NCBI RefSeq assembly: GCF_001808185.1
Contig: NZ_CP017668.1
Coordinates: forward strand, 2,480,001-2,544,000
Length of the DNA: 64,000 nt
From: Jeongeupia sp. USM3
GTDB lineage: Bacteria > Pseudomonadota > Gammaproteobacteria > Burkholderiales > Chitinibacteraceae
Direction of reading: 5' to 3'
Below the pieces are notes generated by a model. That model ran no database searches and was not told the origin of the DNA. It worked only from the letters and a program-made list of their open reading frames with translations. Made by a program: the position numbers and the translations under genes. This document shows, piece by piece, positions 43,964 to 52,132 of this stretch. How positions within the stretch are numbered: position 1 is the first letter of the stretch; each line of letters starts with the position of its first letter.

Positions 43964-45208
43964 ATGCAAGCAAGCGAACCGCGGCAACGCCTTCTGGCGG
44001 TGCTGCACTCGGAACGCCGCCGCCATGCGCTGATGCTGTGCCTGATCATTGCGCTGGCCTACCTGTATTGCCGCAACGGCGTCATCGTCGGCGACGAGGT
44101 CGTCCACGAGGCGCAGATCCGCCGTTTCCTGCTCGGCGAATTCAGCGTCGATCCGCGGCTGACGACGATTCCCGGCTACCACCTGCTGGTCGCGGCACTG
44201 AGCTGGCCGCTCGGCGCGTACTCGCTCGCGGCGGTGCGCGGCATCAGCACGCTGTTCGGCGTCATGCTGGTGCTCGTCTACGCCCTGCTGCTGCGCGAGC
44301 GCTTCGGTGCGCTGTCGCCGCAGCGGCTCGTGCAGTTCGCGTTCTTCCCGATCTTTCTGCCGTACTTCTATCTCGCGTATACCGACGTGCTGTCGCTGCT
44401 GCTGGTGTCCGGCGGGCTGTGGCTGGCGCTGCGCGGCCGGGGCATCGCGGCGGCACTGGTGCTGGGCCTGAGCATCTGCGTGCGGCAGCAGAACGTCGTC
44501 TGGCTGCTGGCGGTGCCGGTGCTGGCCTACTGCCGGGACAGCGGTTTTCGCTGGTGCCGCGACACGCTGAACAGGCATCTGGCCGGCGGCGGCGTCTACG
44601 GCCTGGTGCTGGCCGGCTTTGCCGTTTTCGTGCTCTGGAACGGCGGCGTCGCGGTCGGTGATCGTGGCGCGCACCAGCTCTCCGGGCTGTTTGCCGGCAA
44701 TGTGTTCTTCATGCTGCTGCTGTACGCGATCTTCTTCCTGCCCAGCGTGATCGCCCAGCTGCCCGCGACGCTCGCGTACGCGCGCCGGCACGGCTTCGTG
44801 CCGCTGCTGCTGGCGGGCCTGCTGGTGGTTTACCTGTTCGGATTCCAGAACAGCCACCCGTACAACGCGATCCAGCCCGAGTACTTTTTGCGCAACGGCC
44901 TGCTGACGCTGCTGTCGTCGTCGCTGCCGGTCAAGCTGCTGTTCTTCGCGCCGATCGCGCTGGCTGCGCTCGACTGGCTGGCGCGGGCCGAGCGCCGGCC
45001 CGAGCTGTACGTGATCGCGCTGTTCAGCGTGCTGGCCTTGCTGCCGTCGTGGCTGATCGAGCAGCGCTACATGATGATCCCGTTCGCGTTGCTGCTGCTG
45101 TACCGCGACGACGATCCTCCGACCGTGCAGGCGCTGACCGGCGCGCTCTATGCGGTGGCCGCCGTCGTTTTCGTCTACGGTACGGCGACGCTGCGTTTCT
45201 TCCTGTGA
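43964..45208 (+). CDS. Multi-pass membrane protein resembling Alg10/DIE2 glucosyltransferases (GT59-like)
   Basis: A 414-residue protein with about ten membrane helices. The first lumen/periplasm-side loop reads VGDEVVHEAQIRRFLLGEFSVDPRLTTIPGYHLLVAAL, close in order and spacing to the DE..H..Q...Y..G.F..WDP.ITTPPG loop of eukaryotic Alg10, which adds the last glucose to lipid-linked oligosaccharide. ICVRQQNVVWLL and NSHPYNAIQPEYFLRN also match family blocks. The ATG at 43964 has GGAG upstream. A bacterial member would use a polyprenyl-linked sugar donor; the acceptor is unknown. No glycan cluster is adjacent. Confidence 0.72.
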   Translation: MQASEPRQRLLAVLHSERRRHALMLCLIIALAYLYCRNGVIVGDEVVHEAQIRRFLLGEFSVDPRLTTIPGYHLLVAALSWPLGAYSLAAVRGISTLFGVMLVLVYALLLRERFGALSPQRLVQFAFFPIFLPYFYLAYTDVLSLLLVSGGLWLALRGRGIAAALVLGLSICVRQQNVVWLLAVPVLAYCRDSGFRWCRDTLNRHLAGGGVYGLVLAGFAVFVLWNGGVAVGDRGAHQLSGLFAGNVFFMLLLYAIFFLPSVIAQLPATLAYARRHGFVPLLLAGLLVVYLFGFQNSHPYNAIQPEYFLRNGLLTLLSSSLPVKLLFFAPIALAALDWLARAERRPELYVIALFSVLALLPSWLIEQRYMMIPFALLLLYRDDDPPTVQALTGALYAVAAVVFVYGTATLRFFL

Positions 45209-45209
45209 A

Positions 45210-45830
45210 TCAGGCGACGTAGAGCAGGATGCTGAAAAAGTGGCAGATGCTGCCGGCAAGCACGAACAGGTGCCAGATGCCGTGGCCGTGGCGGATCTTC
45301 TCGTCGAGGACGAAGAAGACGATGCCGACGCTGTAGATCACGCCGCCGGCGACGAGCCACGCCATGCCGCCGGCCGGCAGGGCCATTTCCAGCGGCTTCA
45401 TCGCGATCAGGATCAGCCAGCCCATCAGCACGTAGATGATCAGCGAGAACACGCGCGTGCGCTTGCCGATCAGCAGCTCCTGGACGATGCCGATCAGCGC
45501 CAGCCCCCAGCTGATGCCGAACAGCGCCCAGCCCCAGGGGCCGCGCAGCGTCACCAGCGAGAACGGCGTATAGCTGCCGGCGATCAAGAGGTAGATCGCG
45601 CAGTGGTCGAATTTCTGCAGCACCTTCTTGGCGCCGGGGTGGCGGATCGAGTGGTAGAGCGTCGATGCGCCGTAGAGCAGGACCAGCGTCGCGCCGTAGA
45701 TGCTGACGCTGACGATCTGCCAGGCATTGCCGTAGAGGCTGGCGACGACGACGAGCACGACGAGGCCGGTGATGGCGAGCAGCGTGCCGAGCAGGTGGCT
45801 GTAGCTGTTGAAACGTTCACCGCGGTACAT
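45210..45830 (-). CDS. Hemolysin III family (HlyIII/YqfA) membrane protein
   Basis: A 206-residue seven-helix protein. Signatures: MYRGERFNSYSHLLGTLLAI at the start, LLYGASTLYHSIRHPGAKKVLQKFDHCAIYLLIAGSYTPF in the middle and GHGIWHLFVLAGSICHFFSIL at the end, containing the conserved H/S/D metal ligands of the PAQR-like superfamily. In E. coli the relative YqfA affects membrane homeostasis rather than lysis. CGGAGGAACC precedes the ATG at 45830. It converges with the Alg10-like gene, 1 base apart. Confidence 0.93.
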   Translation of the reverse strand: MYRGERFNSYSHLLGTLLAITGLVVLVVVASLYGNAWQIVSVSIYGATLVLLYGASTLYHSIRHPGAKKVLQKFDHCAIYLLIAGSYTPFSLVTLRGPWGWALFGISWGLALIGIVQELLIGKRTRVFSLIIYVLMGWLILIAMKPLEMALPAGGMAWLVAGGVIYSVGIVFFVLDEKIRHGHGIWHLFVLAGSICHFFSILLYVA

Positions 45831-46013
45831 GGTTCCTCCGGTCGAAGCCGAGAGCATAACCGCTGGCGATGACGCTGCACCGTGGAAATTCCCACGACCG
45901 CCGGCGCCCCCGTCCCTTGCACGGCCGCTTGCGGCCCGCAAAGTCGCGCCGGCGGTTCTAAGATCATGAACAGGCTCTAAGCTGGTTCGAACCCTGCCCG
46001 AACGGAGAACGCA

Positions 46014-46616
46014 ATGACCAGGATCCTGGTGGTGTACTACTCGATGTACGGCCATATCGAAACGATGGCGCAGGCCGTCGTCGAGGGCGCGCGCGAAGTC
46101 GCCGGCGTCGAGGTGACGCTCAAGCGCATCGCCGACCTGGTGCCCGAAGAGGTGGCCAGAAAGGCCGGCGCCAAGCTCGACCAGGCTGCGCCGATCGCGT
46201 CGCCGGGTGAGCTTGGCGACTACGACGCGATCATCTTCGGCACGCCGACGCGCTTCGGCAATATGTGTGCGCAGATGCGCAACTTCCTCGACCAGACCGG
46301 CGGCCTGTGGATGAGCGGCGGGCTGATCGGCAAGATCGGCAGCGTGTTCACCAGTACCGGCACCCAGCACGGCGGCCAGGAAACGACGATCACCTCGTTC
46401 CACACCACGCTGCTGCACCAGGGCATGGTCATCGTCGGCGTGCCTTACTCGTGCGCCGGGCTGACCAGGATGGACGAGATCACCGGCGGCAGCCCCTACG
46501 GTGCGAGCACCCTCGCCGGCGGCGACGGCAGTCGTGCTCCGTCGGCCAACGAACTAGACATTGCCCGCTTCCAGGGGCGTCACGTCGCCGGGCTTGCGAA
46601 GAAGCTGACGGCGTGA
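46014..46616 (+). CDS. wrbA: NAD(P)H:quinone oxidoreductase WrbA
   Basis: Tetrameric FMN flavodoxin-like quinone reductase that performs two-electron reduction to avoid semiquinones. 200 residues, typical. Opening ILVVYYSMYGHIETMAQAV, the FMN loop IIFGTPTRFGNMCAQMRNFLDQTGGLW, GSVFTSTGTQHGGQETT and GGSPYGASTLAGGDGSR are all family signatures. It is a single gene with a strong terminator 15 bases after the stop. Confidence 0.96.
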   Translation: MTRILVVYYSMYGHIETMAQAVVEGAREVAGVEVTLKRIADLVPEEVARKAGAKLDQAAPIASPGELGDYDAIIFGTPTRFGNMCAQMRNFLDQTGGLWMSGGLIGKIGSVFTSTGTQHGGQETTITSFHTTLLHQGMVIVGVPYSCAGLTRMDEITGGSPYGASTLAGGDGSRAPSANELDIARFQGRHVAGLAKKLTA

Positions 46617-46629
46617 CCTTGCCGGGATG

Positions 46630-46659
46630 AAAAAAGCCCCGTCGGTCACGGGGCTTTTT
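46630..46659. terminator. Bidirectional terminator between wrbA and purC
   Basis: AAAAAGCCCCG and CGGGGCTTTTT form an 11-bp stem with A and T runs on both sides, placed between two converging genes. Confidence 0.93.
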
Positions 46660-46673
46660 GTCGTCCGAGCCGG

Positions 46674-47552
46674 TCAGGCGGTGAGCTTGTCGAGCGCTTC
46701 GCGGTACTTGGCGGCGGTCTTCTCGGCGACGTCGCGCGGCACGGCCGGGGCCGGCGGCTGCTTGTTCCAGCCGGTGCTCTCGAGCCAGTCGCGGACGAAC
46801 TGCTTGTCGTACGACGGCGGGTTGCTGCCCGGCCGGTACTGGTCGGCGGGCCAGAAGCGGCTCGAATCCGGCGTCAGCGCCTCGTCCATCAGGCACAGCG
46901 TGCCGTCGTCGTCGAGGCCGAACTCGAATTTGGTGTCGGCGATGATGATGCCGCGGGTGGCGGCGAATTCGGCCGCGGCCTTGTAGAGCCGGATCGCGGT
47001 GTCGCGCACCTTGGCGGCGAGTTCCGGGCCGATCAGGTCGGCGGTCTGTTCGAACGAGATCGGCTCGTCGTGGTCGCCGACGGCGGCCTTGGTGCTCGGG
47101 GTGAAGATCGGCTCGGGCAGTTGCTGCGCCTCGACCAGACCGGCCGGCAGCGCAATGCCGCTGACCGCGCCGGTCGCCTTGTAGTCCTTCCAGCCGCCAC
47201 CGGCCAGATAGCCGCGCACGACCGCCTCGACCGGCACCGGCTTCAGCCGCTTGACCACGACCGCGCGGCCTTCGACCTGCGGCAGGTCCTCAAAGCTGAC
47301 GACGTCCTCGGCGCGCTCGCCGGTGAAGTGGCTCGGCACCAGAGCCTTGAACTTGTCGAACCAGAAGTTCGAGATCGCGGTGAGGATCTTGCCCTTCTCC
47401 GGAATCGGCTCCTCGAGGATCACGTCGAACGCCGACAGGCGATCGGTTGCGATCATCAGCATGCGCTTGGCATCGATTTCGTACAGGTCGCGAACCTTGC
47501 CCGAGTAGATCTTCTTCAGGCTCTTGAGGTCGGTGGAGGTGATGCTGGACAT
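46674..47552 (-). CDS. purC: SAICAR synthetase PurC
   Basis: Adds aspartate to CAIR in purine synthesis. 292 residues, the longer betaproteobacterial form. KKIYSGKVRDLYEI, ATDRLSAFDVILEEPIPEKG, VEAVVRGYLAGGGWKDY and IIADTKFEFGLDDDGTLCLMDEALTPDSSRFW are all present. Two adjacent ATGs (47552, 47555) are possible; 47552 has the better distance from AAGGA. PurE and purK lie about 2.6-5 kb further right on the same strand but in a separate operon. Confidence 0.96.
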   Translation of the reverse strand: MSSITSTDLKSLKKIYSGKVRDLYEIDAKRMLMIATDRLSAFDVILEEPIPEKGKILTAISNFWFDKFKALVPSHFTGERAEDVVSFEDLPQVEGRAVVVKRLKPVPVEAVVRGYLAGGGWKDYKATGAVSGIALPAGLVEAQQLPEPIFTPSTKAAVGDHDEPISFEQTADLIGPELAAKVRDTAIRLYKAAAEFAATRGIIIADTKFEFGLDDDGTLCLMDEALTPDSSRFWPADQYRPGSNPPSYDKQFVRDWLESTGWNKQPPAPAVPRDVAEKTAAKYREALDKLTA

Positions 47553-47704
47553 CATGTTTCCTTGGCGCGGGCTCGGCGGCAAAAGCCGTATTTTGCCCGA
47601 TTCCGGCCGGTGCCGCATGCCGCCCGGCCGGAGACGGCGCGGGCCGGGACGGCAAAACGCCCCGAGGGCGGGGCCGTCGGGGCGTGGGCAAGGGCGCCGC
47701 GCTT

Positions 47705-47816
47705 GGAGCGGCTAATGCCCCAAGGGCACTTCCTGCCGGGCGCAAACCCAGTGAAACGGTGCTGGCAGACAGTACGCGTAGTACGGCAAGCGAGCGCAGC
47801 CGGCAGGGTGGCCGTT
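47705..47816 (-). repeat. Intergenic repeat, family A, copy 3
   Basis: Read on the minus strand it starts just after the aqpZ stop: CTGCCGGCTGCGCTCGCTTG, CCGTACT, GCCAGCACCG, GGGTTTGCGCCCGGCAGGA, GCCCTTGGGGCATTAGCCGCT. It aligns over its length with 35741-35872 and, for its first half, with 1700-1783 (after rpoH). CGCCCCGAGGGCGGGGCC at 47658-47675 beside it forms an additional GC-rich hairpin. Confidence 0.72.
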
Positions 47817-47817
47817 C

Positions 47818-48519
47818 TTACTCGCTCTTGCCGGCCACCAGCGGATAGACCACGCCGGCGATTGCCGCACCGACCAGCGGCGCGACCCAGAACAGCCACA
47901 GCTGGTCGATCGCCCAGCCTTGTGCGAACAGCGCGACGCCGGTGCTGCGCGCCGGGTTCACCGAGGTGTTGGTGACCGGAATGCTGATCAGGTGGATCAG
48001 GGTCAGTGCCAGACCGATCGCGATCGGCGCGAAGCCGGCCGGTGCGCGCTTGTCGGTCGCGCCGAGGATCACGAACAGGAACATGGCGGTCATCACCACT
48101 TCGCAGACCAGCGCCGCCGTCAGGCTGTAGCCGTCCGGCGAGTGTGCGCCGTAGCCGTTCGACGCGAAGCCGCCGGCCAGATCGAAGCCGGCCTTGCCGC
48201 TGGCGATCGCATACAGCACCGCGGCGGCGGCGATCCCGCCGAGGACCTGGGCGATCACATAGGGCACGAACTCCTTGCCCGGAAAGCGGCCGGCGACGAC
48301 GAGGCCGAGCGACACCGCCGGGTTCAGGTGACAGCCGGAGACGTGGCCGATCGCGTACGCCATCGTCAGCACGGTCAGGCCGAAGGCGAGCGCGACGCCG
48401 GCAAAGCCGATCCCGAGCTGCGGAAAGGCCGCGGCGAGCACGGCGCTGCCGCAGCCGCCGAGCACGAGCCAGAACGTGCCGATGAATTCCGCAGCCATGC
48501 GGTTCTTGAGCGGATACAT
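47818..48519 (-). CDS. aqpZ: Aquaporin Z
   Basis: Six-helix water channel of 233 residues. The two half-helix motifs are SGCHLNPAVS and NTSVNPARS, and the selectivity-filter neighbourhood matches AqpZ rather than GlpF (LNPAV plus PVTNTSVNPARSTG). MAAEFIGTFWLVLGGCGSAVLAA is the family opening. The upstream 60 bases are AT-rich (48580-48640) and may hold the promoter. A family A repeat follows the stop. Confidence 0.95.
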   Translation of the reverse strand: MYPLKNRMAAEFIGTFWLVLGGCGSAVLAAAFPQLGIGFAGVALAFGLTVLTMAYAIGHVSGCHLNPAVSLGLVVAGRFPGKEFVPYVIAQVLGGIAAAAVLYAIASGKAGFDLAGGFASNGYGAHSPDGYSLTAALVCEVVMTAMFLFVILGATDKRAPAGFAPIAIGLALTLIHLISIPVTNTSVNPARSTGVALFAQGWAIDQLWLFWVAPLVGAAIAGVVYPLVAGKSE

Positions 48520-48679
48520 GTTTCCCCCTTGTTGTCAGTGGACGCGATCAGGCGCGCCGCGAAGGGAAACAAGATAGGCCAATTATGTTGACTGATCTGT
48601 CAGATTTATCCTGACATGATTGTGATTTTTACCTTGCTGTCGCCATGGGGCGGGTCGTCGCGCTCGACAGGCGCGCCGG

Positions 48680-49264
48680 TCAGGCACCGAGCGTTTGCCT
48701 GACCATCGCCGCGAGCTCGGCGTCGCCGAGACGGTCGGCAATATTGCGGCGGTCGGCCTCGCTGCGGTTCTGCGACAGCTTGAACTTGGCTTCCCAGTGC
48801 TCGACGTCGAACGCGATGCCGACGATGTGCTGCTTGAGCGTGGTGTTGAACGCCGGATCGAAGGTCTCGCGATCGCCGATCAGCGTCGGCTCGTACCGGC
48901 GGATCAGCTCGGCCAGCGCCAGCGAGGCGCCGACGCGCACGCTGCCGGTTGCATGCACCGCGGCGTAGTTCCAGGTAGGCACCGCCGGGCGGCTCTCATA
49001 CCAGCTCGGCGACACGTAGTCGTGCGGGCCGTGGAAGATCGCCAGCGCCGGTGCGCCGTTTTCCCAAGCCTGCCAGTGCGGATTGGCGCGGGCGACGTGG
49101 CCGATCAGCCGGTCGCCGTCCGGCCCCGGGACGAGCACCAGCGGCAGGTGGGTGGCGAACGGCACGCCGTCGACATTGCTGATCAGCGTGGCGAAGCCGT
49201 GGGCGTGGACGAAGGCGTGGATCGTCGGCAGGTCGTCGCAGCGGAAATGCTCGGGAACGTACAT
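48680..49264 (-). CDS. PaiB-like FMN-binding protein
   Basis: A 194-residue protein of the PaiB family (split-barrel FMN-binding fold), named for a negative regulator of protease and sporulation genes in Bacillus. It opens MYVPEHFRCDDLPTIHAFVHAHGFATLIS, with HLPLVLVPGPDGDRLIGHVARANPHW, FHGPHDYVSPSWYES and PTWNYAAVHATG. These are the flavin-site motifs of the family. Whether it regulates transcription here is unknown. It is followed leftward by the 160-base gap before aqpZ. Confidence 0.9.
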   Translation of the reverse strand: MYVPEHFRCDDLPTIHAFVHAHGFATLISNVDGVPFATHLPLVLVPGPDGDRLIGHVARANPHWQAWENGAPALAIFHGPHDYVSPSWYESRPAVPTWNYAAVHATGSVRVGASLALAELIRRYEPTLIGDRETFDPAFNTTLKQHIVGIAFDVEHWEAKFKLSQNRSEADRRNIADRLGDAELAAMVRQTLGA

Positions 49265-49319
49265 GGCGGGCTCGGCGTGGCGGAACACTCGAGCATACCG
49301 GTGCTGACGCGGCCTTGTC

Positions 49320-50015
49320 TCAGTCGGCGAGGTGCTTCAGCGCCTCGCGTACCGACAGCGGCGAGAGTCGTTCGCGCTCGGCGTCGACGAAGGCGCGGAC
49401 GGCGTCGGCATCGGTCCGGGCGTGCTGGCGCAGTGCCCAGCCGATCGCCTTGCGGATGAAGAAGTCCGGGTGGCCGGCGAGGCTATGGCAGTAAGCGAAC
49501 AGCCGCACGGTGTCGGTGTCCGCCCGGTAGCCGAGCTGGAACAGCAGCGCGGTGCGCGCATGCCAGAGCCGGTCGCCGTGCGCCCAGTCATCCATCACCG
49601 GGCGCAGCGCGGGCTCGGCCTGCAGCAGCGGGCCGATGACGTGGGCGGCCAGGCCGTCGACGCTGTCCCACCACGACTTGCGGCCGATCAGCTCGTCGAG
49701 CACCGGCAGCGCGGCGGCACCGAGCGACGCCGGCCGGTCGGCCAGCAGGTCGACGGCGACGATCTGGTATTCGCGTTCGGGCAGGGCCCACAGCTGTTGC
49801 GCGGCGGCGAGCCGTTCGCCGGGCGCGAGGGTGGTTCGCGCGGCGCGGATCAGCGGCGTCGACACGCCGCGGCGGGCCGGTGTCTTGACGCCGAGGAAAG
49901 CAAAACGGCCGCGCATGTACGCGGCCATCGGTGCAGCGGCCGCCGGGTCGGCAAGCGGTGCGAGTCCGGCAACGACGGCGGTGGTGAACGCCGTTGCGAG
50001 CTGGCTGTTGTTCAT
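49320..50015 (-). CDS. DNA alkylation repair protein (AlkD-like)
   Basis: A 231-residue HEAT-repeat DNA glycosylase-like protein that removes bulky or cationic alkylpurines. Family blocks: YMRGRFAFLGVKTPARR, ALPEREYQIVAVDLLADR, KSWWDSVDGLAAHVIGPLL, and FFIRKAIGWALRQHARTDADAVRAFVD near the C-terminus. The ATG at 50015 is chosen; the open frame to 50219 runs through a repeat element and is not coding. That family B repeat separates it from purK upstream. Confidence 0.92.
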   Translation of the reverse strand: MNNSQLATAFTTAVVAGLAPLADPAAAAPMAAYMRGRFAFLGVKTPARRGVSTPLIRAARTTLAPGERLAAAQQLWALPEREYQIVAVDLLADRPASLGAAALPVLDELIGRKSWWDSVDGLAAHVIGPLLQAEPALRPVMDDWAHGDRLWHARTALLFQLGYRADTDTVRLFAYCHSLAGHPDFFIRKAIGWALRQHARTDADAVRAFVDAERERLSPLSVREALKHLAD

Positions 50016-50024
50016 GTGAGCGAA

Positions 50025-50166
50025 ACCTGTCTCAGTCGGTGAGCGAGCCAAAGCAGTTCGTTTCCATCCGAAGCGCAGGAGCCGGAATGGACGTGAGGTC
50101 CATGAGGACTCCGAGCATCGTATGGAAACGAAATGCGCAGGCGTAGCCGCCGAATGAGACGGGTTT
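50025..50166 (-). repeat. Intergenic hairpin repeat, family B, copy 3
   Basis: On the minus strand it begins directly after the purK stop: lead CATTCGGCGGCTACGCCTGC, stem arm CGTTTCCAT, inner CATGGACCTCACGTCCAT dyad, opposite arm ATGGAAACG, and the tail CTGCTTTGGCTCGC ... GACTGAGACAGG. The stem sequence differs from copies 1 and 4 (there GGCCCCG/CGGGGCC-like) but still pairs with itself. Confidence 0.8.
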
Positions 50167-51309
50167 TCAGCCGAGCATGTCCTTGATTGCTCTCGCCTGC
50201 TCGAGCGCGGCGTCGGCACTGTCGGCCATCACGTTGAAATGGCCCATCTTGCGGCCCGAACGTGCGTCGGTCTTGCCGTACAGGTGCAGCTTGGCATTCG
50301 GCGCGCTCATCAGCACGTCCCAGTTCGGCTCGGCGCCATTGGCACCCCAGACGTCGCCGAGCAGGTTGACCATCACCACCGGCCGCAGCAGGTCGGTCTT
50401 GCCCGGATACAGCCCGCACATCGCGCGGACTTGTTGTTCGAACTGGCTGGTCAGCGTGGCATCGAGCGTGTAGTGGCCGCTGTTGTGCGGCCTCGGCGCC
50501 ATTTCGTTGATGACCAGCTCGTCGCCGTCGAGGATGAAGAACTCGACCGCGAGGACGCCGACATAGTCGAGCGCTTCGGCCAGCTGCATCGCCATCGAGC
50601 GGGCGCGTTCGGCGATGTCGGCCTTGAGGCGCGCCGGGACGATAGACACGTCGAGGATGCCGTTCGCGTGTTCGTTCTCGGCCGGCGGGAAGCTGGTGAC
50701 TTCGCCGGCGCGGGTGCGGGTGACGATGACCGAGATCTCGGCGACCAGCGGCATCATCTTTTCCAGCACACAGGGCTGGTGCTTCAGGTCGGACAGGGCG
50801 GCGCGCGCCTCGTCGACCGTTTTCACCCGGACCTGGCCCTTGCCGTCGTAACCGAGGCGGGCGGTCTTGAGGATGCCCGGCAGGTAGGGGGCGAGATCGC
50901 CCTCGAGGTCGGCGGCGGTCTGCACCGGCAGGAAGGGTGCGGTGGCAAGGCCGGCGTTGCGGATGAAGGTTTTTTCGGCGACACGGTCCTGCGCGATCGC
51001 GACGCAGTCGCCGCTCGGCGAGACCGGCACGCCCTGGCCAGCAAGCCAGCGCATCGATTCGGCGTTGACGTTCTCGAACTCGGTGGTGATCGCCTTGCAG
51101 GTACGCACCAGTTCGGCCAGCGCGTCCGGGTCGTTGTACGGGCGGGCGATGTGCACGTCGGCGAAGTCGGCGGCCGGGGCTTTCGCATCCGGATCGAGCA
51201 CGGTGACGCGGTAGCCCATGGTCCTGGCGGCGACGGCGAACATGCGGCCGAGCTGGCCGCCCCCGAGGATGCCGAGCATGGCCGGCGGCAGAATCGGCTT
51301 CACAGCCAT
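50167..51309 (-). CDS. purK: N5-carboxyaminoimidazole ribonucleotide synthase PurK
   Basis: ATP-grasp enzyme that carboxylates AIR with bicarbonate; its product is used by PurE. 380 residues. LGILGGGQLGRMFAVAARTMGYRV (N-terminal fold), ITTEFENVNAESMRWL, YDGKGQVRVK and LAVEFFILDGDELVINEMAPRPHNSGHYTLDA are diagnostic. The start is probably the ATG at 51309, six bases past AAGGA; the ATG at 51315 overlaps the stop of the small gene before it (ATGA). It ends the operon with a family B repeat. Confidence 0.96.
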   Translation of the reverse strand: MAVKPILPPAMLGILGGGQLGRMFAVAARTMGYRVTVLDPDAKAPAADFADVHIARPYNDPDALAELVRTCKAITTEFENVNAESMRWLAGQGVPVSPSGDCVAIAQDRVAEKTFIRNAGLATAPFLPVQTAADLEGDLAPYLPGILKTARLGYDGKGQVRVKTVDEARAALSDLKHQPCVLEKMMPLVAEISVIVTRTRAGEVTSFPPAENEHANGILDVSIVPARLKADIAERARSMAMQLAEALDYVGVLAVEFFILDGDELVINEMAPRPHNSGHYTLDATLTSQFEQQVRAMCGLYPGKTDLLRPVVMVNLLGDVWGANGAEPNWDVLMSAPNAKLHLYGKTDARSGRKMGHFNVMADSADAALEQARAIKDMLG

Positions 51310-51311
51310 GG

Positions 51312-51563
51312 TCATTCCTTCGATTTCATCAGTTGCAGGAGCGCAAAGCCCCAGCAGGCGAAGCCCCAGATCAGGCCGGCGGCCAGACCCAGCGGCAGAG
51401 CTTCAATCAGCGCGGCGCGCAGGCTGCCAAGGCCGAGCATTTGGGCGATCAGCGCCCAGAGCGCGCAGAACGGCAGTCCCCAGCCCAGCATCCCGCGCAG
51501 CAGCAGGCAGCGCCAGAATCCGCCTGCGCGAATCCGTTCCCAGCGCTGCCTGTCGTGGTTCAT
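51312..51563 (-). CDS. Small two-helix membrane protein between purE and purK
   Basis: An 83-residue protein (MNHDRQRWERIRAGGFWR, then two membrane helices GMLGWGLPFCALWALIAQML and ALPLGLAAGLIWGFACWGFALLQL, ending MKSKE). Its ATG overlaps the purE stop (ATGA), and its stop overlaps the first ATG of purK, so it is locked into the purE-purK translation unit. I do not recognise the family. A coding role is supported by the coupled overlaps on both sides and by the clean hydrophobic pattern. Confidence 0.75.
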   Translation of the reverse strand: MNHDRQRWERIRAGGFWRCLLLRGMLGWGLPFCALWALIAQMLGLGSLRAALIEALPLGLAAGLIWGFACWGFALLQLMKSKE

Positions 51564-52045
51564 ACCTCGGGCAGCGTCATCGCCAGCACGGTCTGCTTCT
51601 GCGTTTCGCGGAAGGCGGCAAGTTGAGCGGCGAGTTGCGGGTCGGTCGCGGCGAGCATCGCCACCGCGAACAGGCCGGCGTTGGCGGCACCGGCTTCGCC
51701 GATCGCGAACGTCGCGACGGGCACGCCCTTGGGCATCTGGACGATCGACAGCAGCGAATCCTCGCCGCGCAGGTATTTGGACGGCACCGGTACGCCGAGC
51801 ACCGGCACGGTGGTCTTGGCGGCGAGCATGCCCGGCAGGTGGGCGGCACCGCCGGCACCGGCGATGATGCATGCCAGGCCGCGCGGACCGGCGGTCTCGG
51901 CGTATTCGAACAGCAGGTCGGGCGTGCGGTGCGCCGACACGACGCGGCATTCGAACGCGACGCCGTAGGTTTTCAACTGCTCGGCTGCGTGACGCATGAC
52001 CTCCCAGTCACTGTTGCTGCCCATGACGACGCCGACCTTGACCAT
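51560..52045 (-). CDS. purE: N5-carboxyaminoimidazole ribonucleotide mutase PurE
   Basis: Moves the carboxyl group of N5-CAIR to give CAIR in purine synthesis. 161 residues. Opening VKVGVVMGSNSDWEVM, then VVSAHRTPDLLFEYA, IAGAGGAAHLPGMLAAKTTVPVLGVPV and the SLLSIVQMPKGVPVATFAIG loop match class I PurE. It precedes the small membrane gene and purK. Confidence 0.97.
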   Translation of the reverse strand: MVKVGVVMGSNSDWEVMRHAAEQLKTYGVAFECRVVSAHRTPDLLFEYAETAGPRGLACIIAGAGGAAHLPGMLAAKTTVPVLGVPVPSKYLRGEDSLLSIVQMPKGVPVATFAIGEAGAANAGLFAVAMLAATDPQLAAQLAAFRETQKQTVLAMTLPEV

Positions 52046-52132
52046 GTCCTACCCCGCGTAAAAGCGGAAATTCTACCGAATTCGCCCGCGCGGGGCAGCA
52101 ATACCGACGGGCGTCGGCGCGGCAGGGGCGGA

